From: Paenibacillus mangrovi
GTDB taxonomy: Bacteria; Bacillota; Bacilli; Paenibacillales; Paenibacillaceae
Direction: 5' to 3'
Assembly (NCBI RefSeq): GCF_022898935.1
Contig: NZ_JALIRP010000017.1
Coordinates: 1 to 64,000 of the forward strand
DNA length: 64,000 bases
A program made the position numbers and the translations under genes. Positions 52,083 to 60,684 of the stretch are shown piece after piece (position 1 is the stretch's first letter; every line of letters begins with the position of its first letter). Under the pieces are notes generated by a model. The model was not told where the DNA came from. It did not search any database and was given only the letters and a program-made list of their open reading frames with translations.

Positions 52083-53027
52083 GTGATTGAAATCGAAAAG
52101 CCGAAAATTGAGACCGTAGACGTCAGTGAAGATGGAGCCTATGGCAAGTTTGTTGTAGAACCGCTTGAGCGTGGATATGGAACGACTTTGGGGAATTCCC
52201 TTCGTCGGATCCTGCTTTCCTCGCTGCCAGGCGCAGCCGTAACATCCGTACAAATCGATGGCGTTCTCCACGAGTTCTCAACGGTTCCGGGTGTAATGGA
52301 AGACGTGACGGAAATTATTCTGAACCTGAAGGCTCTTTCCCTGAAAATTCATTCGGATGAGGAGAAAATCCTCGAGATTGATGCAGAGGGTGAAGGAGTT
52401 GTGACGGCAGGAGATATCCGGGCGGACAGCGATGTGGAAATTCTCAATCCAGACCTTCATATTGCTACAATGGGTCCAGGTTCGAGACTTCACATGCGTA
52501 TTTTTGCTAACCGCGGTCGTGGCTATGTCCAAGCAGATAAGAATAAACGTGATGATCAACCGATTGGAGTCATCCCGGTCGATTCTATCTATACCCCGAT
52601 TAGCCGCGTCAACTATGGCGTGGAGAATACGCGGGTTGGTCAAGTGACCAACTATGATAAATTGACGCTTGAAGTCTGGACTGATGGTAGCATTCGTCCG
52701 GAAGAGGCTGTAAGCCTCGGCGCCAAAATCTTGACCGAGCATCTGATGCTCTTCGTGGGTCTGACCGACGAAGCGAAAGATGCAGAAATCATGGTCGAAA
52801 AAGAAGAAGACAAAAAAGAAAAAGTGCTTGAAATGACGATTGAAGAGCTTGATCTCTCTGTTCGTTCCTACAACTGCCTCAAACGTGCTGGCATTAATAC
52901 AGTACAAGAGCTGACTACGAAATCCGAAGAAGACATGATGAAAGTCCGTAACCTGGGCCGCAAGTCTTTGGAAGAAGTTCAAGAAAAGCTCGAGGAACTG
53001 GGACTAGGACTGCGTACAGAAGAATAG
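52083..53027 (+). CDS. rpoA: DNA-directed RNA polymerase subunit alpha
   Basis: 314 residues. The N-terminal assembly domain has the LERGYGTTLGNSLRRILLSS block; a linker with EKEEDKKEK leads to the C-terminal domain with helix-hairpin-helix (VRNLGRKSLEEVQEKLEEL) that binds UP elements and activators. GTG start after AAGGAGGGG. Confidence 0.98.
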   Translation: MIEIEKPKIETVDVSEDGAYGKFVVEPLERGYGTTLGNSLRRILLSSLPGAAVTSVQIDGVLHEFSTVPGVMEDVTEIILNLKALSLKIHSDEEKILEIDAEGEGVVTAGDIRADSDVEILNPDLHIATMGPGSRLHMRIFANRGRGYVQADKNKRDDQPIGVIPVDSIYTPISRVNYGVENTRVGQVTNYDKLTLEVWTDGSIRPEEAVSLGAKILTEHLMLFVGLTDEAKDAEIMVEKEEDKKEKVLEMTIEELDLSVRSYNCLKRAGINTVQELTTKSEEDMMKVRNLGRKSLEEVQEKLEELGLGLRTEE

Positions 53028-53061
53028 CATCTTAGAATCGTTAGCGAAGGAGGGGAAATAC

Positions 53062-53427
53062 ATGGCATACCAAAAGTTGGGCCGCGATTCCAGCGCACGT
53101 AAAGCTTTGTTCCGTGATCTGGTAACCGACCTGTTCTTATATGAGCGCATCCAAACTACGGAAGCGAAGGCGAAGGAAGTTCGTTCCATCGCTGAAAAGC
53201 TGATCACGAAAGCGAAGAAGGGTGACCTTCACGCTCGCCGTCAAGTGGCAGCATTCGTTCGTCGTGAAACAGTTGACGGAGAGCAAGACGCAATCCAAAA
53301 ATTGTTCAGCGAACTGGCTACCCGTTATGCTGAGCGTCCAGGCGGATACACTCGTATCCTGAAGCTCGGACCTCGCCGCGGTGATTCCGCGCCTATGGTT
53401 TATCTGGAACTGGTTGACCGCGCGTAA
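53062..53427 (+). CDS. rplQ: 50S ribosomal protein L17
   Basis: 121 residues; MAYQKLGRDSSARKALFRDL and RILKLGPRRGDSAPMVYLEL match the family. Last gene of the alpha operon. In B. subtilis the ECF transporter genes ecfA1-ecfA2-ecfT follow; here they are absent. Confidence 0.98.
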   Translation: MAYQKLGRDSSARKALFRDLVTDLFLYERIQTTEAKAKEVRSIAEKLITKAKKGDLHARRQVAAFVRRETVDGEQDAIQKLFSELATRYAERPGGYTRILKLGPRRGDSAPMVYLELVDRA

Positions 53428-53682
53428 ACAGGTGAGGATGGGGAAAGGGGGGAAGGAATCGTATGATTCTGATCGAACCCTTTTTTTCACGTCCGGGGCC
53501 TGTGGACGGATGAAGACGATTCTTTTTTCCGGATACAGGCCAGGGTTCGTGTTCCTTTGACTAGGGTCAGGAACGGCTTCGCCGTGTTGTACGGCGAAGC
53601 CGTTTTATGTTTCAGCATGTAAGCGGCGTGTGATCGGCCTTTTTCACAATAGATGGGCAGAGGATTCAGGAGGTACAGGGGA
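53428..53682 (+). promoter_or_regulatory. Structured gap between rplQ and truA
   Basis: 255 nt without a gene. CGTCC (53490-53494) can pair with GGACG (53504-53508), while the overlapping GGCCTGT (53497-53503) can instead pair with ACAGGCC (53535-53541). GTTCCT/AGGAAC (53551, 53569) partly overlaps the terminator stem. No convincing promoter lies between the terminator and truA. Confidence 0.55.
53572..53609 (+). terminator. Terminator after the alpha operon
   Basis: A perfect 14-bp stem, AACGGCTTCGCCGT (53572-53585) with ACGGCGAAGCCGTT (53591-53604), then TT. The T run is short. Confidence 0.85.
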
Positions 53683-54459
53683 ATGCGCAACATATGTATG
53701 AAAGTCAGCTATGACGGTACGAACTACAGTGGTTTTCAGACCCAGCCGGACGGGAACGCCATTCAGGATTATCTGGAGAAAGCTATTGATATGCTGACGG
53801 GAGAGAAAGTGAAGATCCATGCCTCGGGCCGCACCGATGCTGGTGTACATGCTTATGGGCAGGTGTTTCACTTTCACACCACTTCCAAGATTCCTGTGGA
53901 ACGATGGTGTATGGCGCTCAACTCCAGACTGCCGAGAGATATCATGGTGACTGAAGCCAGAGAAGTCCCACTGGATTTCCATTCCAGAAGGTCGGCGAAA
54001 CGCAAAACGTATCGTTATACCATCAATGCCAATCAATTCCCGGATTTATTCCGAAGAAATACAGAGCTCCACCATCCCGGCAAGCTGAATGTTGAGGCCA
54101 TGTCGGAAGGACTCAAGTATTTGATTGGTACGCATGACTTTACATCTTTTGCGTCCCGGCACTCTACCAAGCCTTCTCACATCCGCACCGTATATGATGT
54201 CCATATCGAAAGGGATCAATCCATGTGCCGCCCGGGAACCCGGGATCAGGGCTTGATCCATCTCTATATCACCGGCAACGGCTTTTTGCAGCATATGGTC
54301 CGCATTATTGCGGGTACTTTGCTGGAAGTGGGGAAGGGCCGGAAGAAGCCAGAGGATATCGCATCGATTCTGGAGGCCAAAGACCGAATGAAAGCTGGTC
54401 CGACGGCGGAATCCAAGGGACTTATTTTATGGAATGTGGAGTATGAGAATTTCAATTAA
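53683..54459 (+). CDS. truA: tRNA pseudouridine(38-40) synthase TruA
   Basis: 258 residues; modifies U38-40 in the anticodon arm. The catalytic aspartate is in ASGRTDAGVHAYGQ (near residue 52). The frame opens at 53653; CAGGAGGT (53667-53674) fixes ATG 53683. It lies after the alpha-operon terminator and before rplM-rpsI, as in B. subtilis. Confidence 0.96.
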   Translation: MRNICMKVSYDGTNYSGFQTQPDGNAIQDYLEKAIDMLTGEKVKIHASGRTDAGVHAYGQVFHFHTTSKIPVERWCMALNSRLPRDIMVTEAREVPLDFHSRRSAKRKTYRYTINANQFPDLFRRNTELHHPGKLNVEAMSEGLKYLIGTHDFTSFASRHSTKPSHIRTVYDVHIERDQSMCRPGTRDQGLIHLYITGNGFLQHMVRIIAGTLLEVGKGRKKPEDIASILEAKDRMKAGPTAESKGLILWNVEYENFN

Positions 54460-54476
54460 AAACATTGAAAATCAGC

Positions 54477-54505
54477 TTGCGATTTGTCTGCCTATACTGT
54501 AAAAT
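54477..54505 (+). promoter_or_regulatory. Promoter of rplM-rpsI
   Basis: TTGCGA (54477-54482), a 17-nt spacer and TAAAAT (54500-54505), 17 nt after the truA stop. Confidence 0.7.
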
Positions 54506-54511
54506 AAAAGT

Positions 54512-54643
54512 TGTGTTTTCTTGATGGCTATCCCACAGCCCCCAATCTTGAAAATCACAAACCTTAACATTTACAATTGACTTTTGATAACGACAAAGAA
54601 CGAAGATAAATGATTTTCGGACGAATACAAGGAGGAACTATTC
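54512..54643 (+). promoter_or_regulatory. rplM leader, possible L13 leader
   Basis: A ~130-nt leader upstream of L13. Bacillota have a known L13 leader RNA at this place; the block GATAACGACAAAGAACGAAGA (54586-54606) may belong to it. I could not verify the fold by eye. Confidence 0.35.
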
Positions 54644-55081
54644 ATGCGTACCACCTATATGGCGAAGCCAAATGAAGTTGAGCGCAACTGGCTCATCATT
54701 GATGCCGAAGGCAAAACGCTTGGTCGTTTGGCGAGCGAAGCAGCTGCTTTGATCCGCGGCAAACACAAGCCACAATTTACACCTCACGTTGACGGTGGTG
54801 ATTTCGTAGTCATCATCAATGCTGAGAAAATCCACCTGACAGGCAAAAAGCTTCAAAACAAAAAATACTATCGTCACTCCATGCATCCAGGTGGTTTGAA
54901 AGTGACTAACGCTCAGGACCTGCTGAACAGCAAACCAGAACGTGTATTGGAATCTGCTGTTCATGGTATGCTTCCTAAAACCCGCATGGGCGAAAAAATG
55001 AAGCTGAGACTGAAAGTATATGCAGGCACCGAACATCCACATGCAGCACAAAAACCAGAAGTTTACGAACTTCGCGGATAA
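54644..55081 (+). CDS. rplM: 50S ribosomal protein L13
   Basis: 145 residues beginning MRTTYMAKPNEVERNW, with ASEAAALIRGKHKPQFTPH and the HPHAAQKPE end block. Early assembly protein. AAGGAGGAA precedes ATG 54644; rpsI follows by 19 nt. Confidence 0.98.
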   Translation: MRTTYMAKPNEVERNWLIIDAEGKTLGRLASEAAALIRGKHKPQFTPHVDGGDFVVIINAEKIHLTGKKLQNKKYYRHSMHPGGLKVTNAQDLLNSKPERVLESAVHGMLPKTRMGEKMKLRLKVYAGTEHPHAAQKPEVYELRG

Positions 55082-55100
55082 TTAAAAGGAGGACAGTTTC

Positions 55101-55493
55101 ATGGCACAAGTACAATACTATGGGACAGGTCGTCGTAAACATTCGGTAGCACGTGTTCGCCTTGTACCGGGTGAAGGACGCATTGTCATCAATAAGCGCG
55201 ACATCAATGAATATTTCGGTTTGGAAACCCTCAAACTGATCGTTAAACAACCACTGAACCTGACTGAAACACTGGGACAATACGATGTAGTTGTTATTGC
55301 TCACGGTGGTGGTATCTCTGGTCAAGCAGGAGCAATCCGTCACGGTATCTCCCGTGCACTGCTCAAAGCTGATCCAGACTTCCGTTCGGCTCTGAAAAAA
55401 GCAGGATTCCTGACTCGTGACCCACGCATGAAAGAACGTAAAAAATACGGTCTCAAAGCGGCTCGTCGCGCTCCTCAGTTCTCGAAACGTTAA
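55101..55493 (+). CDS. rpsI: 30S ribosomal protein S9
   Basis: 130 residues; GTGRRKHSVARVRLVPGEG and the C-terminal RRAPQFSKR, whose last arginine touches P-site tRNA. AAAGGAGGA precedes ATG 55101. Confidence 0.98.
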   Translation: MAQVQYYGTGRRKHSVARVRLVPGEGRIVINKRDINEYFGLETLKLIVKQPLNLTETLGQYDVVVIAHGGGISGQAGAIRHGISRALLKADPDFRSALKKAGFLTRDPRMKERKKYGLKAARRAPQFSKR

Positions 55494-55518
55494 TATTCCT
55501 TGGTACCCAAGGACTTAC

Positions 55519-55550
55519 AGCCTCTGGCCTTTATGGTCAGGGGCTTTTTA
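55519..55550 (+). terminator. Terminator of rplM-rpsI
   Basis: AGCCTCTGGCC (55519-55529) pairs with GGTCAGGGGCT (55535-55545), then T5. A small CCTTGG-TAC-CCAAGG hairpin (55498-55512) precedes it. Confidence 0.9.
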
Positions 55551-55587
55551 TATTTTGATCACGACCGGGCTACATCACACTTATAAC

Positions 55588-55610
55588 GAAAAAAACTGCC
55601 TACCGGCAGT
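55588..55610 (-). terminator. Terminator of the zinc-ribbon gene
   Basis: Read on the - strand, ACTGCC-GGTA-GGCAGT (55610-55595) runs into T7. It lies 26 nt beyond the stop of the 55637-55861 gene. Confidence 0.85.
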
Positions 55611-55636
55611 CTTTCATGTCCATCGAAATCATACAG

Positions 55637-55861
55637 TTAGCCTTGTAAAATATGTAATGCATCTTCTACTGAACGAATTTCTCCGTACGCATCCTTTTTG
55701 AGCAGTTGGGTATGGCAGGAAGGACACTCCGCAAATACCTCGCTATATCCCAAGCCGTCGTCATTTCGGCCATCTTTCCACCAAATATCGATTTGTGCCT
55801 GCTCCTTGCCGCATTTTTCACAGTACAAAGACTGATTTAATTGATTGGAAGTAACGATCAT
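55637..55861 (-). CDS. Small zinc-ribbon protein of unknown function
   Basis: 74 residues with two CXXC knuckles, CEKCGKEQ near residue 14 and CPSCHTQ near residue 46, a likely zinc ribbon. No function can be assigned. ATG 55861 follows GAGGTGA by 5 nt; GTG 55870 would overlap that site. Convergent to rplM-rpsI with its own terminator. Confidence 0.75.
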   Translation of the reverse strand: MIVTSNQLNQSLYCEKCGKEQAQIDIWWKDGRNDDGLGYSEVFAECPSCHTQLLKKDAYGEIRSVEDALHILQG

Positions 55862-56037
55862 CGGATTCACCTCATTATCATTATTAGGAAAATGACCGAC
55901 CGGCTATAGACCGATCTATCTCTAGAATCTATTGTGCCATGTTTGGTGAAGTAATTATTCTTTTTTGGTGAGACAATGTGCCTACTGGGCGATTTCATCA
56001 TATGCTGTGTTATTACTTAAACCGGAGGGATCTTATT

Positions 56038-56556
56038 TTGCAACCTAATGTAAATGCAAATGTAAATGTACAACATAAACATCTGGCCTGGCATGAAACG
56101 ATGAAACTTCATGAGCTCACGGCTTTCACGGCGAATAGCTTAATGGGATTAAAAATGAGTGTCCATAATGTAGCAGATCCGCAGTTACATGCCTTATATG
56201 AGGAAATGATCAGAGCTGAGGAAGCGAACCTGAAAGAACTGCTTCAGTTCTACCCTATGGCACCGACAGAGACCCGGAACAATAAAGGCAAATCAGAATA
56301 TGGGGATATGACGGGATTCTATGGATGGCAACTGCTTGGTCTTTCTAAATCGTGCATTATGAGCTACGCTGATGCGATCACGGAAACAGCTACCCCTAAG
56401 TTGAAAGATACATTTACGAAGCATCTGAACAATGCCATTAAATTTCACACGAAAATATTTAACTTTATGATGGATCGCTGTTATTATCCCGCTTATGATC
56501 TACATCAGATGTTGGAAAACGATAAGATGATGGCAAAGAAAGCTTTGGAGATGTAG
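56038..56556 (+). CDS. Spore coat protein, CotF-like
   Basis: 172 residues. After an Asn/Val-rich start (PNVNANVNV) comes a helical, ferritin-like CotF fold: HETMKLHELTAFTANSLMGL, EEMIRAEEANLKELLQF and KFHTKIFNFMMDRCYYPAYD. These proteins are made in the mother cell and go to the coat. TTG 56038 has GGAGGG (56024-56029) 8 nt upstream; the frame extends back to 55978. CATATGCT (55999-56006) resembles a sigma-E/sigma-K -10 box, but I see no matching -35. Confidence 0.85.
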   Translation: MQPNVNANVNVQHKHLAWHETMKLHELTAFTANSLMGLKMSVHNVADPQLHALYEEMIRAEEANLKELLQFYPMAPTETRNNKGKSEYGDMTGFYGWQLLGLSKSCIMSYADAITETATPKLKDTFTKHLNNAIKFHTKIFNFMMDRCYYPAYDLHQMLENDKMMAKKALEM

Positions 56557-56567
56557 TTATAGGAGAA

Positions 56568-56596
56568 AGGGCCTTTCGTCGAAGGCTCTTTTTTTG
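56568..56596 (+). terminator. Terminator of the coat gene
   Basis: AGGGCCTTT (56568-56576) pairs with GAAGGCTCT (56581-56589) with two G-U pairs, then T6. Confidence 0.85.
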
Positions 56597-56626
56597 TTGG
56601 AGTGGGCCTAGATCCCATTATTAGCA

Positions 56627-56654
56627 TTGACAACCAGACATATTGGTTTATACT
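56627..56654 (+). promoter_or_regulatory. Promoter of cysH-sat
   Basis: Perfect TTGACA (56627-56632), a 16-nt spacer and TATACT (56649-56654). Downstream the near-palindrome TTGGTATTAACCGAA (about 56680) could be an operator, for example for a CymR-like regulator; this is a guess. Confidence 0.75.
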
Positions 56655-56736
56655 GAATTTAAATCTTATTAAACCACTTGGTATTAACCGAATTGGATTT
56701 GAATGAAGTGAATTATTGGAAGGGGAGACATTCGCT

Positions 56737-57429
56737 ATGAATTTGCTTGAAAAGGAAAAGTGGATCACGTTTCAGGCTTCTGAGCTTGAACATGCTTCTG
56801 CCCAAGAAGTACTCCGTATTGCCGTAGAAACGTTCCCGAATCTGACATTCGCTTGCAGCTTTGGAGCTGAAGATGTGGTACTGGTCGATATTTTGCAAAA
56901 GGTGAGTCCTTCAACCGACATTTTTTATCTTGATACCGATTTTCACTTTAAGGAAACCTACGAAACCAAAGACCGCCTGGAATCTAAATACGGTATCCAG
57001 TTTGTGCGTGTGTCTCCCAAGCTGACTCCTGAAGAGCAAAGTGCCGAGCATGGAGAAGAATTATGGAAATCAGATCCGAGCCAATGCTGTAATATTCGTA
57101 AGGTTGAGCCTTTAACACGGATTCTCTCTCAGTATGATGCCTGGATTACAGGTATTCGCCGGGATCAAGCCCCAACACGAGCGAATGCCAAGAAAGTAGA
57201 ATATGACCATAAATTCGGACTTATTAAATTCAACCCTATTGCCGATTGGACATCCGATGATGTCTGGAATTATATCCGTGAAAATCAACTGCTTTACAAT
57301 CCCCTTCATGATCAAAACTATCCCAGTATAGGCTGTGAGCACTGCACCCGTCCGGTAAATCCGGGAGAAGATCCAAGAGCAGGACGCTGGTCTGACAGTG
57401 AAAAAACCGAATGCGGACTTCATCAATAA
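56737..57429 (+). CDS. cysH: Assimilatory (phospho)adenylyl-sulfate reductase
   Basis: 230 residues; reduces APS (or PAPS) to sulfite with thioredoxin. The nucleotide loop SFGAEDVVLVD, the iron-sulfur ligands CC (in SQCCNIRKVEPL) and GCEHC, and the C-terminal catalytic ECGLH are all visible. The CC...CXXC pattern marks the [4Fe-4S] class that uses APS. GAAGGGGAG (56719-56727) supports ATG 56737 over TTG 56716. Forms an operon with sat. Confidence 0.95.
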   Translation: MNLLEKEKWITFQASELEHASAQEVLRIAVETFPNLTFACSFGAEDVVLVDILQKVSPSTDIFYLDTDFHFKETYETKDRLESKYGIQFVRVSPKLTPEEQSAEHGEELWKSDPSQCCNIRKVEPLTRILSQYDAWITGIRRDQAPTRANAKKVEYDHKFGLIKFNPIADWTSDDVWNYIRENQLLYNPLHDQNYPSIGCEHCTRPVNPGEDPRAGRWSDSEKTECGLHQ

Positions 57430-57452
57430 TATGATCTTAAGGGGGAATGAAG

Positions 57453-58622
57453 ATGACAGCGATACTTCCGCATGGCGGGAAGCTCATTCATCGGATTGCA
57501 GAAGGGCAAGAGAAGGAAGAGCTCTTGAAAGCCTCGTGCCGTCTGAAACAGATTCCGGTGAATGCCTGGACGATATCTGATCTGGATTTAATAGGCAACG
57601 GCGCTTTTTCACCGCTCGAAGGCTTTATGAATGAGGAGGATTATCGTTCAGTTGTCAGCAGCATGCGCCTTACCAATGGAACGGTGTGGAGCATACCTGT
57701 GACGTTGCCTTTGAATGAGGAGACCGCTCGTAGTCTTCAGATTGGAGAGCAGGTAGCTTTGACAGGGGCTGAAGATAATGTGATCTATGCAGTAATGAAT
57801 ATTGAAAGCATATATGAAATCGACCAACAATTTGAAGCACAGAAGGTATTTAAGACCGATGATCCGGAACATCCGGGGGTAAAAAAGCTGCTGGATCGCT
57901 CCCCAATCTATGTGGGCGGCAGCGTAAAGGTGCTAACCCGGCCCAAGCCTGCGAGATTCGGCGACTTTTATTTTGATCCGTCAAGGACAAGAGAGCTGTT
58001 TCAGCAGAAAGGATGGAAGACCATCGTCGGCTTCCAGACGCGCAATCCAGTGCACCGTGCGCATGAGTATATCCAGAAAAGCGCAATGGAAATCGTAGAT
58101 GCTCTTTTTCTTAATCCGCTTGTTGGTGAAACGAAATCCGATGACGTTCCGGCTGATGTTCGAATGAATAGCTATCTTGTTCTTTTGGAGAACTACTATC
58201 CGAAGGATCGGACGTTCCTCGGCGTATTCCCTGCCGCGATGCGTTACGCAGGTCCAAGAGAGGCAATTTTCCACGCCATCGTACGTAAAAATTACGGATG
58301 TACCCATTTTATCGTCGGTCGCGATCATGCAGGCGTAGGCGATTATTATGGAACGTATGAAGCCCAAGAGATTTTCTCTAATTTTAAGCCCGAGGAGCTC
58401 GGGATAACACCGCTCTTTTTCGAACACAGCTTTTTCTGCAAGAAATGCGGCAACATGGCCTCCAGCAAAACATGTCCACATCCTCGTGAGGAGCATTTGA
58501 CGCTTTCTGGCACCAAAGTCCGTGGATTGCTGCGTGACGGCGAGTGCCCGCCTCCGGAATTTACCCGCCCGGAAGTTGCGGAAGTGCTGATTTCCGGGAT
58601 GAGAACGCAAGTTACGTCTTAA
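57453..58622 (+). CDS. sat: Sulfate adenylyltransferase (ATP sulfurylase)
   Basis: 389 residues of the homo-oligomeric type; sulfate + ATP to APS. QTRNPVHRAHE holds the HXXH active site; GRDHAGVG and SGTKVRGLL follow. A CXXC...C-x8-H zinc-like site (KKCGNMASSKTCPH) is present. AAGGGGG (57439-57445) fits ATG 57453, not 57447. Together with cysH it supplies sulfide for the cysteine made through cysE at the other end of the window. Confidence 0.96.
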   Translation: MTAILPHGGKLIHRIAEGQEKEELLKASCRLKQIPVNAWTISDLDLIGNGAFSPLEGFMNEEDYRSVVSSMRLTNGTVWSIPVTLPLNEETARSLQIGEQVALTGAEDNVIYAVMNIESIYEIDQQFEAQKVFKTDDPEHPGVKKLLDRSPIYVGGSVKVLTRPKPARFGDFYFDPSRTRELFQQKGWKTIVGFQTRNPVHRAHEYIQKSAMEIVDALFLNPLVGETKSDDVPADVRMNSYLVLLENYYPKDRTFLGVFPAAMRYAGPREAIFHAIVRKNYGCTHFIVGRDHAGVGDYYGTYEAQEIFSNFKPEELGITPLFFEHSFFCKKCGNMASSKTCPHPREEHLTLSGTKVRGLLRDGECPPPEFTRPEVAEVLISGMRTQVTS

Positions 58623-58633
58623 GGTACTATTTG

Positions 58634-58689
58634 TCCACCTTCGCCCATATAGATGAGTAGAGTCGATATGGGAACGGAGGTGGATTTTT
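58634..58689 (+). promoter_or_regulatory. Hairpin hiding the cwlD ribosome binding site
   Basis: TCCACCTTCG (58634-58643) pairs with CGGAGGTGGA (58675-58684, one G-U) and CCCATAT (58644-58650) with ATATGGG (58666-58672); only AA is bulged and the loop is 15 nt. The cwlD Shine-Dalgarno GGAGGTGG lies wholly in the 3' arm. T5 (58685-58689) follows, so it could also end the cysH-sat transcript. Confidence 0.8.
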
Positions 58690-58690
58690 G

Positions 58691-59464
58691 ATGTCCAAGC
58701 AGGGGGCTGGCAAGCAGGTACTGTGGATTCGGCTGAGCTCGATCAAAAATTTGCTGCTCGGCATTTGTCTTCTAGTTGTGTTTATCGCCGTAGCCACGTT
58801 TAACATACCTGCGGTACAAACAACAGGACACTGGAGTCTTCCTTTGTCGGGGAAAGTCATTGCGCTGGATGCAGGACACGGCGGACCTGACGGTGGAGCC
58901 ATAAGCAAGCAGGGTGTTATTGAAAAGGATGTGAATCTGGCCATCGCCTTATATCTCCGGGATTACCTGCAGCAGGCTGGAGCCGTAGTGTACATGACGC
59001 GTGAAGGGGATTATGATCTGGCAGGAGCTGACACCAAAGGATACTCCAAACGCAAGACGGAGGACTTGAAGCAGCGGGCGAAGCTGATACAGGATACCAA
59101 GGCGGATCTTTTTCTAAGCATTCATCTGAACAGCTTTCCATCAAGCAGGTGGAGCGGGGCTCAAACGTTCTATTATCCCAATCATCCTGACAATGCCACC
59201 CTTGCAGAGCTTATTCAGGATGAAATGAAGCGTAATCTCGAAAATACAGACCGCGTTGCCAAAACAGTAGATACCGTGTATCTCCTGCAAGCGATAAAAA
59301 TGCCTGCTGCACTGGTGGAGGTCGGCTTTCTCTCCCATCCGCAGGAATCGCAGCTGCTGCGAGACGAGAATTACCAACGCAAGGTCGCGGCAGCGGTATA
59401 TAAGGGGATGTTAAGGTATTTATCCGGAGAAAAAGTTAAACTGTCGTCAGCCGATGAACGTTGA
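58691..59464 (+). CDS. cwlD: N-acetylmuramoyl-L-alanine amidase CwlD
   Basis: 257 residues: a signal anchor (about 20-42) and an Amidase_3 domain with zinc ligands in DAGHGG, the E of IEKDVNLA and SIHLNS, and catalytic E in VEVGFLSHP. With PdaA it makes the muramic-lactam of spore cortex, the target of germination lytic enzymes. ATG 58691 follows GGAGGTGG by 7 nt. The order cwlD-salA-gerD-kbaA-pdaB is that of B. subtilis. Confidence 0.95.
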   Translation: MSKQGAGKQVLWIRLSSIKNLLLGICLLVVFIAVATFNIPAVQTTGHWSLPLSGKVIALDAGHGGPDGGAISKQGVIEKDVNLAIALYLRDYLQQAGAVVYMTREGDYDLAGADTKGYSKRKTEDLKQRAKLIQDTKADLFLSIHLNSFPSSRWSGAQTFYYPNHPDNATLAELIQDEMKRNLENTDRVAKTVDTVYLLQAIKMPAALVEVGFLSHPQESQLLRDENYQRKVAAAVYKGMLRYLSGEKVKLSSADER

Positions 59465-59535
59465 TGGTATAATACCTACTGGGACTTATCCAAAGTATGG
59501 ATGATGCCAATATATAAAGCAGAGGTGCTGCCATC

Positions 59536-60639
59536 ATGTTGTCACGTGAGCAAGTACAAGAGGTGCTACAGCCCATCAAGGATACTGCCACCGGCAGAAG
59601 CTTGATTGAGCTGCAAATGATAAGAGATATTGTGATAAAAGAAAACAGAGTATCACTTTCCGTCATTACGCTGGATAACCGCGAAGGCTACGGACAAGCA
59701 CTCGAGAAGGAAATTCGAGATCATCTGAAGGCAGCGGGAGCCTTAGATATTCATATTCGTATGCGTGAAGCCAATGAGCATGAGCGCAGCAAGATCCTGG
59801 GTGAGCATGAGAGAAAGACGGATCAGGATAAGCTGGTAAAGGGACATGCAGCCGGCCTTGAGAAAAATGAGCTCCTGACCGATCCTGATGTGCATTTCAT
59901 TGCAGTTGCAAGCGGGAAGGGTGGCGTCGGCAAATCGACGGTAACCGTCAATCTGGCTGCTGCTCTGGCCCGTCAAGGAAAAAAAGTGGGACTCATCGAT
60001 GGGGACATTTACGGCTTCAGCGTTCCGGATATGATGGGGATCGAGGAAGGCCCTGTCGTAGTGGATGGATCCATTGTTCCGGTAGAACGTTTTGGCGTAA
60101 AAGTAATGTCCATGGGATTCTTCATCCGTGAAAATAATCCGGTAGTATGGCGTGGACCGATGCTTGGTAAAATGCTTCACCAATTCTTTAGCGATGTTAA
60201 TTGGGGTAAGCTTGATTATCTGCTTCTGGACCTGCCTCCGGGAACCGGCGACATTGCGCTGGATGTCCATCAAATGCTGCCGCAAAGTAAAGAGATCATC
60301 GTCACGACACCGCATGCCACAGCTGCTTTCGTAGCGGCCCGTGCGGGTGCTATGGCCATTCAAACCAATCATGAAATCTTAGGCGTCGTGGAGAATATGG
60401 CATATTACGAATGTTCGCACTGTGGTGAAAAGGATTATGTATTCGGTCGCGGTGGCGGTGGACAGCTTGCCGAAACGCTCCATACCAATCTGCTGGCGCA
60501 ATTTCCATTAGGGGCTCCAGATAATCACATTTCTGAACCGGACTTCTCACCATCGGTTTATAAGTCCGAATCGACGAGCGGTAAGCTTTATAATGAACTG
60601 GCAGCGAGCATTATTACTAAATGTGAAAATGAAGTCTAA
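59536..60639 (+). CDS. salA: Mrp/NBP35-family P-loop ATPase SalA
   Basis: 367 residues: N-terminal MIP18-type domain (about 1-80), then the deviant Walker A ASGKGGVGKSTVTVN and GLIDGDIYGFSVPDM. CSHCG near residue 298 is the CXXC that can hold an iron-sulfur cluster in Mrp proteins. B. subtilis SalA represses scoC; iron-sulfur carrier activity is the ancestral role. Which applies here is not visible. Confidence 0.93.
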   Translation: MLSREQVQEVLQPIKDTATGRSLIELQMIRDIVIKENRVSLSVITLDNREGYGQALEKEIRDHLKAAGALDIHIRMREANEHERSKILGEHERKTDQDKLVKGHAAGLEKNELLTDPDVHFIAVASGKGGVGKSTVTVNLAAALARQGKKVGLIDGDIYGFSVPDMMGIEEGPVVVDGSIVPVERFGVKVMSMGFFIRENNPVVWRGPMLGKMLHQFFSDVNWGKLDYLLLDLPPGTGDIALDVHQMLPQSKEIIVTTPHATAAFVAARAGAMAIQTNHEILGVVENMAYYECSHCGEKDYVFGRGGGGQLAETLHTNLLAQFPLGAPDNHISEPDFSPSVYKSESTSGKLYNELAASIITKCENEV

Positions 60640-60646
60640 TGTACAT

Positions 60647-60676
60647 GAAAAAGCCCCTGATAAGGGGCTTTTTTGC
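60647..60676. terminator. Bidirectional terminator between salA and gerD
   Basis: AAAAAGCCCC-TGATAA-GGGGCTTTTTT (about 60649-60674) works on both strands for the convergent genes. Confidence 0.92.
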
Positions 60677-60684
60677 AATTGCTA

